Origin: Alistipes sp. UBA940
GTDB taxonomy: Bacteria; Bacteroidota; Bacteroidia; Bacteroidales; Rikenellaceae
Direction: 5' to 3'
DNA length: 23,525 bases
Assembly (NCBI GenBank): GCA_002293425.1
Contig: DBDE01000003.1
Coordinates: 7,034 to 30,558, forward strand
Shown here: in pieces, positions 14,081 to 21,081 of the stretch
How the letters are laid out: every line of letters starts with the position of its first letter
Numbering within the stretch: the stretch's first letter is position 1
Position numbers and translations under genes: made by a program
Notes under the pieces: generated by a model
Database searches by the model: none
Seen by the model: only the letters and a program-made list of their open reading frames with translations
Told to the model about the DNA's origin: nothing

Positions 14081-16504
14081 ATGAAAAATATCTTTTTGTT
14101 GGTGGCTGTTTTTGCGGCGACCATTGCGGGTGCCCAGCAGCGGGTTTTTCGAAGTGCACAGACGCCCGAGCAGGCGCAGTTCAGCGCCGTTTGGGAGGGT
14201 AATGGGTTTGTCATCACCAACCGGTCGGGCGAGACGCTGGATGCCGATTGGGAGATTTGGGTCAATGGGCTGCCTCGGGTCACACCTCAGGGGGCCGATG
14301 CGGCCGTGATGGTCGAGGACGCGGGTGGTACGCTGTCGAAATTGCGGCCGACCGCGTTTTATCAGCCTGTTTTGCCCGATGGGGAACTCCAAATCGAGTG
14401 GAACTCTACATATACCCAGCGCAGCAATATCGCCATTCCGGAGGGGATGTTCATCGTTCGTGACGGCAAGGTCACACCGATACCGGTGACGGCGAAGACC
14501 ATAATCCGCTCGCCGAACAATGGCCGGTTGGAGTGGGAGCGCAATGCCGAGGTCGCTCCTTACAGGATCACTCAGAAGGATATTATTCCCACCCCTAAGC
14601 TGGTCACGGCCGGTGCGGGGACGACGGTATTCGGGCCCAGAGTTGGTGTCTCTTTTATCGACGAGTTTGCGGGCGAGGCCGATTTTTTGATTCGCGGGTT
14701 GCAGGGTGTCGGCGCGGCGATTATGCCTTATGGTTATGCGGGGCGCGATTGTTTTGCCGTTTCGTTGCGTAAGGATGATTCGGTGCAGGATCGCGAGGGG
14801 TACCGGATCGACATTACTGATGGCGGTTTGACTATTTCTGCTTCGGCGTCGGCCGGGGCGTTTTATGGGGTGCAGAGTGTGCTGAGTATGGTTCGTGGGC
14901 GGAGTTTGCCTGTGGTTTTGGACCGGATGGTTATCGAGGATTGGCCCGATTTCGGGTTTCGGGGCCAGCATTTCGATACGGCGCGCAATTATACCGATAT
15001 TCGCGGGTTGCGACGGATCGTCGATTTGATGGCTGCTTATAAGTTGAATGTTTTCCATTTCCATTTTTCGGATGATGAGGGTTGGCGGTTGGAGATTCCG
15101 GGCTTGCCGGAGTTGACCGAGGTGGGCGCCAGGAGGGGTTATACTGTCGATGAGAGGGATATGATCGTTCCGGCTTATGGCGGACAGGGCACGGGCCATT
15201 TGACGCGGCGTCAGTTTATCGAGTTTTTGCGTTATGCCAAAGCAAGGCATATTCGGGTCATTCCCGAGATCGAGTCGCCTGGTCACGCTCGTGCGGCGGT
15301 ACGGGCTATGGAGGCGCGGTACTTTAAGTATCGGGATACCAATCGTGAGAAGGCCGAGGAGTTTTTGCTCAGCGAGTTCGAGGATAAGTCGGTTTATAAG
15401 TCGATTCAGGATTTCGACGATAATGTGATGAATGTGGCTTTGCCGGGCACTTATCGCTTTATGGAGCGGGTGGTGGACGAGATAGTGAAGATGTATGCGG
15501 CGGCTGATGCTCCGTTGGAGGTTATCCACGTTGGAGGCGACGAGGTTCCGCGCGGGGTTTGGAGTGCGTCGCCTGCGGCTAAGAGGTTTATGCGCGAGAA
15601 CGGGTTGAGGAATACGGTCGAGTTGGCCGATTATTATGTTTTGCGGGTGAACGATATTTTGAAGGCGCGCGGGTTGAAGATTGCGGGGTGGCAGGAGTTG
15701 GTGGAGGGTCGCAGTGCGAAGTTCCGTGCCGCGGTGAAGGACAATGTGGGCTATGTTAATGTTTGGAGCACTAATGGAGCTCAGGCCGAGACGCCTTATC
15801 GGTTGGTTAATCAGGGCTATCCGGTGGTGTTGAGCAATGTTGGCAGTTTGTATTTCGACCTTGCTTACTGTGATCATCCGGACGAGCGGGGACAGTTTTG
15901 GGGCGGGTTTATTGACGCTCAGCGGCCGTTTGCTATGCAGCCTTTCGATGTTTATGCTTCGCTTTGGCGGGGCGATGACGGGCGGTTGATGGATAATTCG
16001 AAGGCTGGGGTCGGTAAGGTCCACGCCGATAATAGTGCTGCGGAGGCGTTGATACTCGGGATGCAGGGTCAGTTGTGGGCGGAGACCATTCGCGATTTCG
16101 ATACGGCGACCAGGTTCCTGCTTCCCAAGTTGCCCGGGTTGGCTGAGCGGGCTTGGAATTCGCGGCCGGAGTGGCGGAGCGGTGATGACTTTTTGCGCGA
16201 TTGGAGCCGCTATATGGGCATTGTTGCACAGAAGGAGATGCCTTGGTGGTCGGCTCAGGGGATTGCTTATCGCTTGCCGCCTCCCGGGGTTTACATCGAG
16301 GGGGGTATGCTTTATTGCAATTCGATGATCTCGGGGGCACAGATACGTTACAGTGTCGACGGGAGTGTCCCGACGGAAGGATCGCCTTTGTGGAGCGGGC
16401 CTGTTCCGTGCAATGCGCAGTGGGTGGAGGCCAAGATTTTCTATTTGGGGCAGCAGAGTGTTTCTTCGGCTTGGGATAATCGCGTCAATCCGGTTATGCA
16501 GTGA
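14081..16504 (+). CDS. GH20 beta-N-acetylhexosaminidase (chitobiase-like, four-domain)
   Basis: Secreted exo-enzyme that removes terminal beta-GlcNAc/GalNAc, for example from host glycans or chitobiose. The protein has 807 residues. The signal peptide MKNIFLLVAVFAATIAGAQ is followed by a chitobiase-type carbohydrate-binding domain (about 30-165: FVITNRSGETLDADWEIWVN). A GH20b domain (about 180-300) precedes the TIM-barrel catalytic domain (about 310-700: DFGFRGQHFDTARNY, NVFHFHFSDDEGWRLEI, IPEIESPGHARA). The catalytic pair is D487-E488 in HVGGDEV. A C-terminal beta-sandwich (about 730-807) has IRYSVDGSVPTEGSPLW. The stop overlaps the next gene by 4 bp (GTGA). The domain set resembles chitobiase; whether the enzyme is periplasmic or surface-bound is not clear. 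Confidence 0.96.
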   Translation: MKNIFLLVAVFAATIAGAQQRVFRSAQTPEQAQFSAVWEGNGFVITNRSGETLDADWEIWVNGLPRVTPQGADAAVMVEDAGGTLSKLRPTAFYQPVLPDGELQIEWNSTYTQRSNIAIPEGMFIVRDGKVTPIPVTAKTIIRSPNNGRLEWERNAEVAPYRITQKDIIPTPKLVTAGAGTTVFGPRVGVSFIDEFAGEADFLIRGLQGVGAAIMPYGYAGRDCFAVSLRKDDSVQDREGYRIDITDGGLTISASASAGAFYGVQSVLSMVRGRSLPVVLDRMVIEDWPDFGFRGQHFDTARNYTDIRGLRRIVDLMAAYKLNVFHFHFSDDEGWRLEIPGLPELTEVGARRGYTVDERDMIVPAYGGQGTGHLTRRQFIEFLRYAKARHIRVIPEIESPGHARAAVRAMEARYFKYRDTNREKAEEFLLSEFEDKSVYKSIQDFDDNVMNVALPGTYRFMERVVDEIVKMYAAADAPLEVIHVGGDEVPRGVWSASPAAKRFMRENGLRNTVELADYYVLRVNDILKARGLKIAGWQELVEGRSAKFRAAVKDNVGYVNVWSTNGAQAETPYRLVNQGYPVVLSNVGSLYFDLAYCDHPDERGQFWGGFIDAQRPFAMQPFDVYASLWRGDDGRLMDNSKAGVGKVHADNSAAEALILGMQGQLWAETIRDFDTATRFLLPKLPGLAERAWNSRPEWRSGDDFLRDWSRYMGIVAQKEMPWWSAQGIAYRLPPPGVYIEGGMLYCNSMISGAQIRYSVDGSVPTEGSPLWSGPVPCNAQWVEAKIFYLGQQSVSSAWDNRVNPVMQ

Positions 16505-17700
16505 TCCGGTTGGGGGTTATAGGGAGTAATTTCATTTCGGACCGCGTTATTTCTGCTTCGCGTTTGGAGGGCCGTGTTTGTGTTACGGCCCTTTATTCGC
16601 GTACGCAGGAGCGGGGCGAGGAGTATGCCGGTCGGTGGGATATACCGAGTGTTTTCACCTCTTTGGATCAGATGTTGGCTTCTGACACGGTGGATGCGGT
16701 TTATGTCGCTTCACCCAATTCGTGCCATTGCGCGCAGACGGTTGCTTGTTTGCGTGCGGGGAAGCACGTTTTGTGCGAGAAGCCGTTGGCATCCAATGCG
16801 TCGGAGGCCAGGGTGATGATCGAGGCTGCGCGTTTGGCTGGCAGGGTGTTGCTTGAGGCTATGAAGCCCACTCTTACTCCTGCTTGGGGGGCGGTTCGTG
16901 ATGCTTTGCCGCGGGTGGGGAGGGTTAGGCGGTGGTTTGCTGCGTTTGGTAAGTATTCGTCGCGGTATGATGCTTTGAAAGGGGGCGGGTTGCCTAATGC
17001 TTTCAATCCTGGGTTGTCTAATGGTGCGGCGATGGATATTGGGGTTTATGCTATTTATCCTATGGTGGAGTTGTTTGGTCGGCCTTCTGGCGTTTCGGCC
17101 TCGGTTGTCGTGTTGCCCAGCGGGGTGGATGGCCACGGGGCGGTTAATTTCGAGTATGAGGGTGGGATGTTGGCTACAGTGTTGTATTCTAAGATTGCCG
17201 ATATTTCGCTTCCGTGGGAGATCGAGGGCGAGGATGGGACGATTCGTGGCGACGCCATCAATTCCATTTCCCGCGTCGAGTTTCGCCCCCGCGGGGGCGA
17301 GTGGGAGGAGATAATTGAGAGTGGAGAGTGGAGAGTGGAGAGTGAGGTGAGTGAGGGGTTTTCAAAAATAAGATTAGGCGCGCAGCGTGAAGCGGAGGGC
17401 GGGCTAAAAGTGCCAGCCGGAGCCGACCGGCTGTCTTGTCAGCCGCGCGAAGCGGGCGCAGGCAACGTTAGACCGACCGGAGTAGCGAGCGGCTCATCGG
17501 CTTTTTTGAAAATCCCCGAACGGAAACACACGCCGAGCGAAGTGCTTGATTATGTTCACGAGCTCTCCCATTTCGTCGACTTGATCGAGGGGGGTGAGTT
17601 GGAGTCGCCTGTGAACTCTCACGACACCAGCCTTGCCGTTTTGGAGATTGTGGACGAGGTTCGGCGGCAGGCGGGTGTTGTTTATCCGGCGGACCGATGA
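16501..17700 (+). CDS. Gfo/Idh/MocA family oxidoreductase with a large in-frame insertion
   Basis: NAD(P)-dependent sugar or polyol dehydrogenase-type enzyme. The Rossmann domain has the N-terminal phosphate-binding turn GVIGSNFIS and the family hallmark CEKPLA (C92-E93-K94-P95). The C-terminal domain begins around residue 125 (LLEAMKPTLTPAW) and continues through GAAMDIGVYAIYPMVELFG. The protein has 399 residues against a usual 320-340. The excess is residues about 272-339, translated from a tandem tract plus a palindromic element (17313-17517). Removing it would join GGEWEEII to PERKHTPSEV, a normal C-terminus. The GTG start overlaps the GH20 stop and the stop overlaps the kinase-like start, so translation is probably coupled. 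The substrate is unknown; the GH20 link suggests a sugar. Confidence 0.9.
   Translation: MIRLGVIGSNFISDRVISASRLEGRVCVTALYSRTQERGEEYAGRWDIPSVFTSLDQMLASDTVDAVYVASPNSCHCAQTVACLRAGKHVLCEKPLASNASEARVMIEAARLAGRVLLEAMKPTLTPAWGAVRDALPRVGRVRRWFAAFGKYSSRYDALKGGGLPNAFNPGLSNGAAMDIGVYAIYPMVELFGRPSGVSASVVVLPSGVDGHGAVNFEYEGGMLATVLYSKIADISLPWEIEGEDGTIRGDAINSISRVEFRPRGGEWEEIIESGEWRVESEVSEGFSKIRLGAQREAEGGLKVPAGADRLSCQPREAGAGNVRPTGVASGSSAFLKIPERKHTPSEVLDYVHELSHFVDLIEGGELESPVNSHDTSLAVLEIVDEVRRQAGVVYPADR
17313..17517. repeat. Tandem tract plus terminal-inverted-repeat element inserted in the Gfo/Idh gene
   Basis: A GAGAGTG-type tandem (period about 8 bp, 17313-17354) leads into a 163-bp element bounded by inverted repeats GGGGTTTTCAAAAA (17355-17368) and TTTTTTGAAAATCCCC (17502-17517). 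Inside are CAGCCGG-AGCCGA-CCGGCTG (17414-17433) and further GC-rich palindromic bits. It reads through in frame with no stop. The flanking protein matches the family without it. No transposase is present, so any mobilisation would be in trans. Confidence 0.75.
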
Positions 17701-18419
17701 TTGCTTTTCGCCCTTCGATAGTCGATTATTTGGCCACTTTGGAGAATCCGGTGGGGGTTTTTCGCACTTTGGGCGAGGTGGTTGTGGAGAGGGATGTTTG
17801 GGGCGAGGTGGCTTTTCGCGCCGGCAATAGTGCGGCTGTTTTCACCTATTTCAGGGATGGCGAAAGGCGTCTTCTCAAACTGTATGTGAGGCCGAATCCT
17901 TATTTGCGGGAAATTTACGATTATGTCGCTTCGGTCCGGTCGCCTGTTTTGCCGGATGTAAGGTTGTTGCGGGATGAGTTGTTTGTGCTTTCGCCTTCGG
18001 GGTGGAGCGGCTGGGTGGATGTGGTCGAGGGGCGGTGGATTGAGGGGGAGACATTGGCGAGTCAGGAGTCATCAGTCAAGAGTCAGGAGTCGGGCTGCGC
18101 AAAAAAAACTGCGACATCTGTCGCACCAAAGACTCATAACTCATCACTCCCAAATTCTTTTGCCTCTCTTCGCCGCTCGATAGCGGCGGCGGAGTGGGCT
18201 CATGGCGATTTGAAGCCTGAGAATATCATCGTGCGGGGGGATGGGACGATGATGCTTGTCGATTTGGATGCGATGTGGATTCCGGCGTTTGCGGGTCGGC
18301 GGGCTGTGGAGCTGGGTACGCCTCCTTGGAGCGCGCCGGGACGTACGGCGGAGCTGTTCGACGGCACCATCGACGATTACCCGTTGGCCCGCATTGCCGA
18401 GTGGCTTGGTCGGAGTTGA
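17697..18419 (+). CDS. Small eukaryotic-type protein-kinase-like protein with an in-frame insertion
   Basis: 240 residues with a protein-kinase core. LLKLYV has the likely ATP-contacting K61; HGDLKPENIIV (residues 169-179) is a catalytic loop with base D171 and N176; LVDLDAMW (D189, D191) replaces DFG; and ELGTPPWSAPGRT resembles an activation-segment end. The C-lobe beyond it is very short, so this is a minimal or specialised kinase (perhaps small-molecule or lipid-directed) rather than a standard Ser/Thr kinase. The glycine-rich loop is not obvious. Residues about 121-154 are translated from inserted repeat DNA just before the catalytic loop and may disturb activity. The ATG overlaps the upstream stop (ATGA). 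Function is unknown. Confidence 0.72.
   Translation: MIAFRPSIVDYLATLENPVGVFRTLGEVVVERDVWGEVAFRAGNSAAVFTYFRDGERRLLKLYVRPNPYLREIYDYVASVRSPVLPDVRLLRDELFVLSPSGWSGWVDVVEGRWIEGETLASQESSVKSQESGCAKKTATSVAPKTHNSSLPNSFASLRRSIAAAEWAHGDLKPENIIVRGDGTMMLVDLDAMWIPAFAGRRAVELGTPPWSAPGRTAELFDGTIDDYPLARIAEWLGRS
18058..18156. repeat. GAGTCAGGAGTC tandem with inverted arms and hairpin, inserted in the kinase-like gene
   Basis: The left arm (18059-18091) is a degenerate GAGTCAGGAGTC-type tandem. The right arm GACTCATAACTCATCACTCC (18131-18150) is its imperfect inverse, matching 16 of 20 positions. Between them, TGCGACA-TC-TGTCGCA (18110-18125) is a perfect hairpin. The DNA is read in frame as a Ser/Gln/Lys/Thr-rich stretch unlike the neighbouring protein. 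Confidence 0.7.
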
Positions 18420-18423
18420 CAAA

Positions 18424-18476
18424 CTGTTTCGACTTTCAAAGAAAGTCGTCAGCCCGCCGCGTGGGGGCGGCGACGT
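18424..18476. repeat. Hairpin element between the kinase-like gene and rnhA, related to the polA linker element
   Basis: CGACTTTC-AAA-GAAAGTCG (18430-18448) is a perfect 8-bp stem, followed by TCAGCCCGCCGC (18449-18460) and GGGGGCGGCGACG. On the minus strand the order GGGCTGACGA-stem-CGAAACAGTT matches the polA copy, GGGCTGACGA-stem-CGAAACAATT. It lies in the convergent spacer, so it may also serve as a two-way terminator, but it has no strong T-run. Confidence 0.7.
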
Positions 18477-18483
18477 GCTTTGC

Positions 18484-18945
18484 CTATTTTTCCGGCCTGT
18501 ATCCCGTGTCTTCGGCCAGGTGGGTGCCGTCGGCCGCTGTGGTTGCCAGAATGTCGCATCGCTCGTTTTCGGGGTTGGCGGCGTGTCCTTTCACCCACAC
18601 GAACCGGACATCGTGCCGCCGATAGACATCGAGAAATCTGCGCCACAGGTCGGGATTTTTTTTGCCTTTGAAACCCTTTTTTTCCCACCCGAAGAGCCAT
18701 CCTTTGGCCACCGCGTCGACCACATATCGCGAGTCGGAGTAGACTGTAACTTGTTGATTGTCAAACCGCAACGCTTCCAATGCTACGATTACGGCCAGCA
18801 ACTCCATTCGGTTGTTGGTTGTTAGTTGGAAACCTGCCGACAGCTCTTTTCGCCGACCCGGGGCGAGCATCACCACGCCGTAGCCTCCGGGCCCGGGATT
18901 TCCCCGCGCCGCACCGTCGGTATAAATCTCGATACTCGCCGCCAT
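18484..18945 (-). CDS. rnhA: Ribonuclease HI
   Basis: Cytoplasmic nuclease that cuts the RNA strand of RNA/DNA hybrids (R-loops, primers). 153 residues from ATG 18945 (MAASIEIYTDGAARGNPGPGG). The carboxylates are in place: D10 in YTDG, E48 in NNRMELLAV, D71 in YSDSRYVV, and the late Asp in NERCDILA, plus the conserved His in WVKGHAANPEN. A longer TTG start at 18954 would overlap the -7 box and is rejected. It is convergent with the kinase-like gene, and a bidirectional terminator separates it from groEL. Confidence 0.97.
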   Translation of the reverse strand: MAASIEIYTDGAARGNPGPGGYGVVMLAPGRRKELSAGFQLTTNNRMELLAVIVALEALRFDNQQVTVYSDSRYVVDAVAKGWLFGWEKKGFKGKKNPDLWRRFLDVYRRHDVRFVWVKGHAANPENERCDILATTAADGTHLAEDTGYRPEK

Positions 18946-18951
18946 AAAGAA

Positions 18952-18959
18952 CAAAGGTA
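18952..18959 (-). promoter_or_regulatory. Putative -7 promoter box for rnhA (nearly leaderless)
   Basis: CAAAGGTA on the plus strand reads TACCTTTG on the minus strand, matching TAnnTTTG, only 6 bp before the rnhA ATG (18945). The expected transcription start therefore falls at or next to the start codon. Confidence 0.55.
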
Positions 18960-18974
18960 GTGAAAATTAATAAG

Positions 18975-19031
18975 TTACGCGCAATCGTCGCGTAGCCAAT
19001 TAATCGCTAATAACTAATCGCTAATCGCTAA
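18975..19031. repeat. Small hairpin plus TAATCGC tandem in the rnhA-groEL spacer
   Basis: TACGCG-CAATCGT-CGCGTA (18976-18994) is a perfect 6-bp stem. From 19001 to 19031 a degenerate TAATCGCTAA tandem (period about 9 bp) runs straight into the groEL terminator. It is one more member of the short-period tandem tracts seen elsewhere in the window. No gene lies here. Confidence 0.6.
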
Positions 19032-19059
19032 AAAAAGCCCCTCGCGAGGGGCTTTTTTT
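19031..19059. terminator. Bidirectional intrinsic terminator after groEL
   Basis: GCCCCTCGCGAGGGGC (19037-19052) is a perfect 16-bp palindrome flanked by an A-run and a T-run, so it has the terminator form on both strands. On the minus strand it lies 2 bp beyond the groEL stop and would end groESL. Confidence 0.93.
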
Positions 19060-19061
19060 CG

Positions 19062-20693
19062 TTACATCATTCCCATTCCGCCGCCTCCCATTTGGGGCAT
19101 TGGTGCGGGGTGTTCTTCTTTTTTGTCGACCAGCACACATTCGGTGGTCAGGAACATCGAGGCTATCGAGGCCGCGTTTTCCAACGCCACGCGTGCGACC
19201 TTTGTGGGGTCGATGATTCCGGCCGCGAACAGGTCTTCATAGCGTTCGTGACGGGCGTTGTAGCCGAACGAGCCTTTGCCTTCGCGCACTTTGTTGACGA
19301 CCACCGAACCTTCGCCGCCTGCGTTGGCAACGATTTGGCGCAGCGGTTCTTCGATGGCACGTTTGACGATGGCGATGCCGGTGGTTTCGTCGTCGTTTTC
19401 GCCTTTGAGTTTTTCGAGCACATCGGTGGCACGGATGTAGGCCACGCCGCCTCCCGGGATGATGCCTTCTTCGACGGCGGCGCGGGTTGCGGCCAGGGCG
19501 TCGTCTACGCGGTCTTTCTTTTCTTTCATTTCCACCTCGGTCACGGCGCCGACGTAGAGGACTGCCACACCGCCGGCGAGTTTGGCGAGACGTTCTTGCA
19601 GTTTTTCGCGGTCGTAGTCGCTGGTGGTGGCTTCGATTTGTTTGCGGATTTGCGCAATGCGAGCTTCGATGTCGGCTTTTTTGCCTGCGCCGTTCACTAT
19701 TGTGGTGTTCTCTTTGTTGATGCTCACTTTGTCGGCTGTTCCCAGCATTTCGACGGTGGCTTGGTCGAGTACAAAGCCGGTGTCTTCGCTTATCACTTGG
19801 CCGCCGGTGAGGATTGCGATGTCTTGCAACATTTCTTTTCGGCGGTCGCCGAATCCCGGGGCTTTCACGGCGGCGATTTTGAGGGTTCCGCGCAGTTTGT
19901 TCACCACCATTGTTGCCAGGGCTTCGCCGTCGACATCTTCGGCTATGATGACCAGTCCGCGACCTTGCTGGGCGATGGGTTCGAGCACTCCCATTATCTC
20001 TTTGAGGGTCGAGATTTTCTTGTCCGTGATCAGGATGTAGGGCTTCTCCATCACGGCTTCCATTTTTTCGGAGTCGGTCATAAAGTATGCCGAGATGTAT
20101 CCGCGGTCGAATTGCATCCCTTCGACAACGTCCACGTAGGTGTCTGTACCTTTCGATTCTTCGACGGTGATCACACCTTCTTTGTTCACTTTGCTCATTG
20201 CTTCGGCTATTAGCGAGCCGATGTTTTCGTCGTTGTTGGCGGAGCTGGTTGCGACTTGTTTGATTTTTTCGATGTCGCCGCCTACTTTTTTGCTCTGCTT
20301 TTTGAGGCTTTCGACCACTTCACCGACGGCTTTGTCGATCCCGCGTTTGAGGTCCATCGGGTTGGCACCGGCGGTTACGTTTTTGATTCCGACGCCGATT
20401 ATTGCTTGTGCCAGCACTGTTGCGGTGGTTGTTCCGTCGCCTGCGTCGTCGTTGGTTCGCGAGGCCACTTCTTTCACCATTTGGGCACCCATATTGGCGA
20501 ACGGGTCGTCGAGTTCGATCTCTTTTGCCACGGTTACACCGTCTTTGGTGATTTGCGGGGCACCATATTTTTTGTCGATTATCACGTTGCGCCCTTTGGG
20601 GCCCAGGGTCACTTTGACTGCGTTGCTGAGTGCGTCGACACCCTCTTTGAGCAGTTCGCGCGCTTCGATGTTGTATTTGATTTCCTTTGCCAT
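19062..20693 (-). CDS. groEL: Chaperonin GroEL (60 kDa, Cpn60)
   Basis: ATP-driven folding chamber subunit that forms a double heptameric ring with the GroES lid. The 543 residues are standard. Signatures are TLGPKGRNVIIDKKYGAP, DGVTVAKEIEL, GDGTTTATVLAQAI (ATPase Asp), the apical-domain region ILITDKKISTLKEIMGVLEP, AAVKAPGFGDRRKEMLQDIA, and the flexible GGM tail GGGGMGMM. Its ATG lies 12 bp after the groES stop, so the two form one operon, closed by a strong terminator. Expression probably depends on the candidate promoter upstream of groES. Confidence 0.99.
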   Translation of the reverse strand: MAKEIKYNIEARELLKEGVDALSNAVKVTLGPKGRNVIIDKKYGAPQITKDGVTVAKEIELDDPFANMGAQMVKEVASRTNDDAGDGTTTATVLAQAIIGVGIKNVTAGANPMDLKRGIDKAVGEVVESLKKQSKKVGGDIEKIKQVATSSANNDENIGSLIAEAMSKVNKEGVITVEESKGTDTYVDVVEGMQFDRGYISAYFMTDSEKMEAVMEKPYILITDKKISTLKEIMGVLEPIAQQGRGLVIIAEDVDGEALATMVVNKLRGTLKIAAVKAPGFGDRRKEMLQDIAILTGGQVISEDTGFVLDQATVEMLGTADKVSINKENTTIVNGAGKKADIEARIAQIRKQIEATTSDYDREKLQERLAKLAGGVAVLYVGAVTEVEMKEKKDRVDDALAATRAAVEEGIIPGGGVAYIRATDVLEKLKGENDDETTGIAIVKRAIEEPLRQIVANAGGEGSVVVNKVREGKGSFGYNARHERYEDLFAAGIIDPTKVARVALENAASIASMFLTTECVLVDKKEEHPAPMPQMGGGGMGMM

Positions 20694-20705
20694 AACGATT
20701 AAAAA

Positions 20706-20978
20706 TTAAGAAATAACTGCAAAAATATCCCCCACTTTCATCATCAAATAGGTTTCGCCTTCGTGCGTGATTTCGGTTCCGGCATATTTGCCGTAGAGCA
20801 CTTTGTCGCCTGCTTTGACCTCCATTTTCACTTCGCTGGTTCCGGGTCCGGCAGCGATGATTGTTCCGGCGAGTGGTTTTTCTTTTGCGGTTTCGGGGAT
20901 GTAGAGGCCTCCCGCGGTCTTTTCTTCTGCGGCATCGGGTTTTACCAACACCCTGTCTGCCAATGGTTTGATTTTCAT
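20706..20978 (-). CDS. groES: Co-chaperonin GroES (10 kDa)
   Basis: Heptameric lid of the GroEL chamber, 90 residues, standard length. Recognised by MKIKPLADRVLVKP at the start, the mobile-loop segment EEKTAGGLYIPETAKEKP, and GDKVLYGKYAGTEI in the C-terminal half. It is the first gene of the groES-groEL operon. The upstream 88 bp carries no CIRCE-like 9-bp inverted repeat that I can see, but does carry a sigma-54-like box and two CTGACAAA repeats. Confidence 0.99.
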   Translation of the reverse strand: MKIKPLADRVLVKPDAAEEKTAGGLYIPETAKEKPLAGTIIAAGPGTSEVKMEVKAGDKVLYGKYAGTEITHEGETYLMMKVGDIFAVIS

Positions 20979-21028
20979 ATAATTTTCAGGTTTTTAGAAT
21001 ATTTAGAAATTTCACGTCGAGGGGGCAG

Positions 21029-21081
21029 AACAATTGCTATGCCAATCCCCGAAATATGCCATTTTGTCAGTTCTTTGTCAG
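21029..21081 (-). promoter_or_regulatory. Candidate sigma-54-like promoter with two upstream CTGACAAA repeats for groESL
   Basis: Read on the minus strand, TTGGCATAGCAATTGTT (21045-21029) resembles the -24/-12 sigma-54 pattern: GG and the -12 GT are separated by the correct 10 bp, with T instead of C in the -12 GC. Upstream are two direct CTGACAAA copies (21081-21074 and 21070-21063) spaced 11 bp, one helical turn, as expected of an activator site. They overlap the stop codon of the GH92 gene. The start codon lies about 50 bp downstream of the -12 box. This is pattern-based inference. Confidence 0.5.

Noticed and set aside
14072..16024. 650-codon minus-strand frame
   Set aside because: Antisense to the GH20 gene, whose catalytic motif and domains are intact.
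19092..20213. 373-codon plus-strand frame
   Set aside because: Antisense to groEL, an unambiguous gene.
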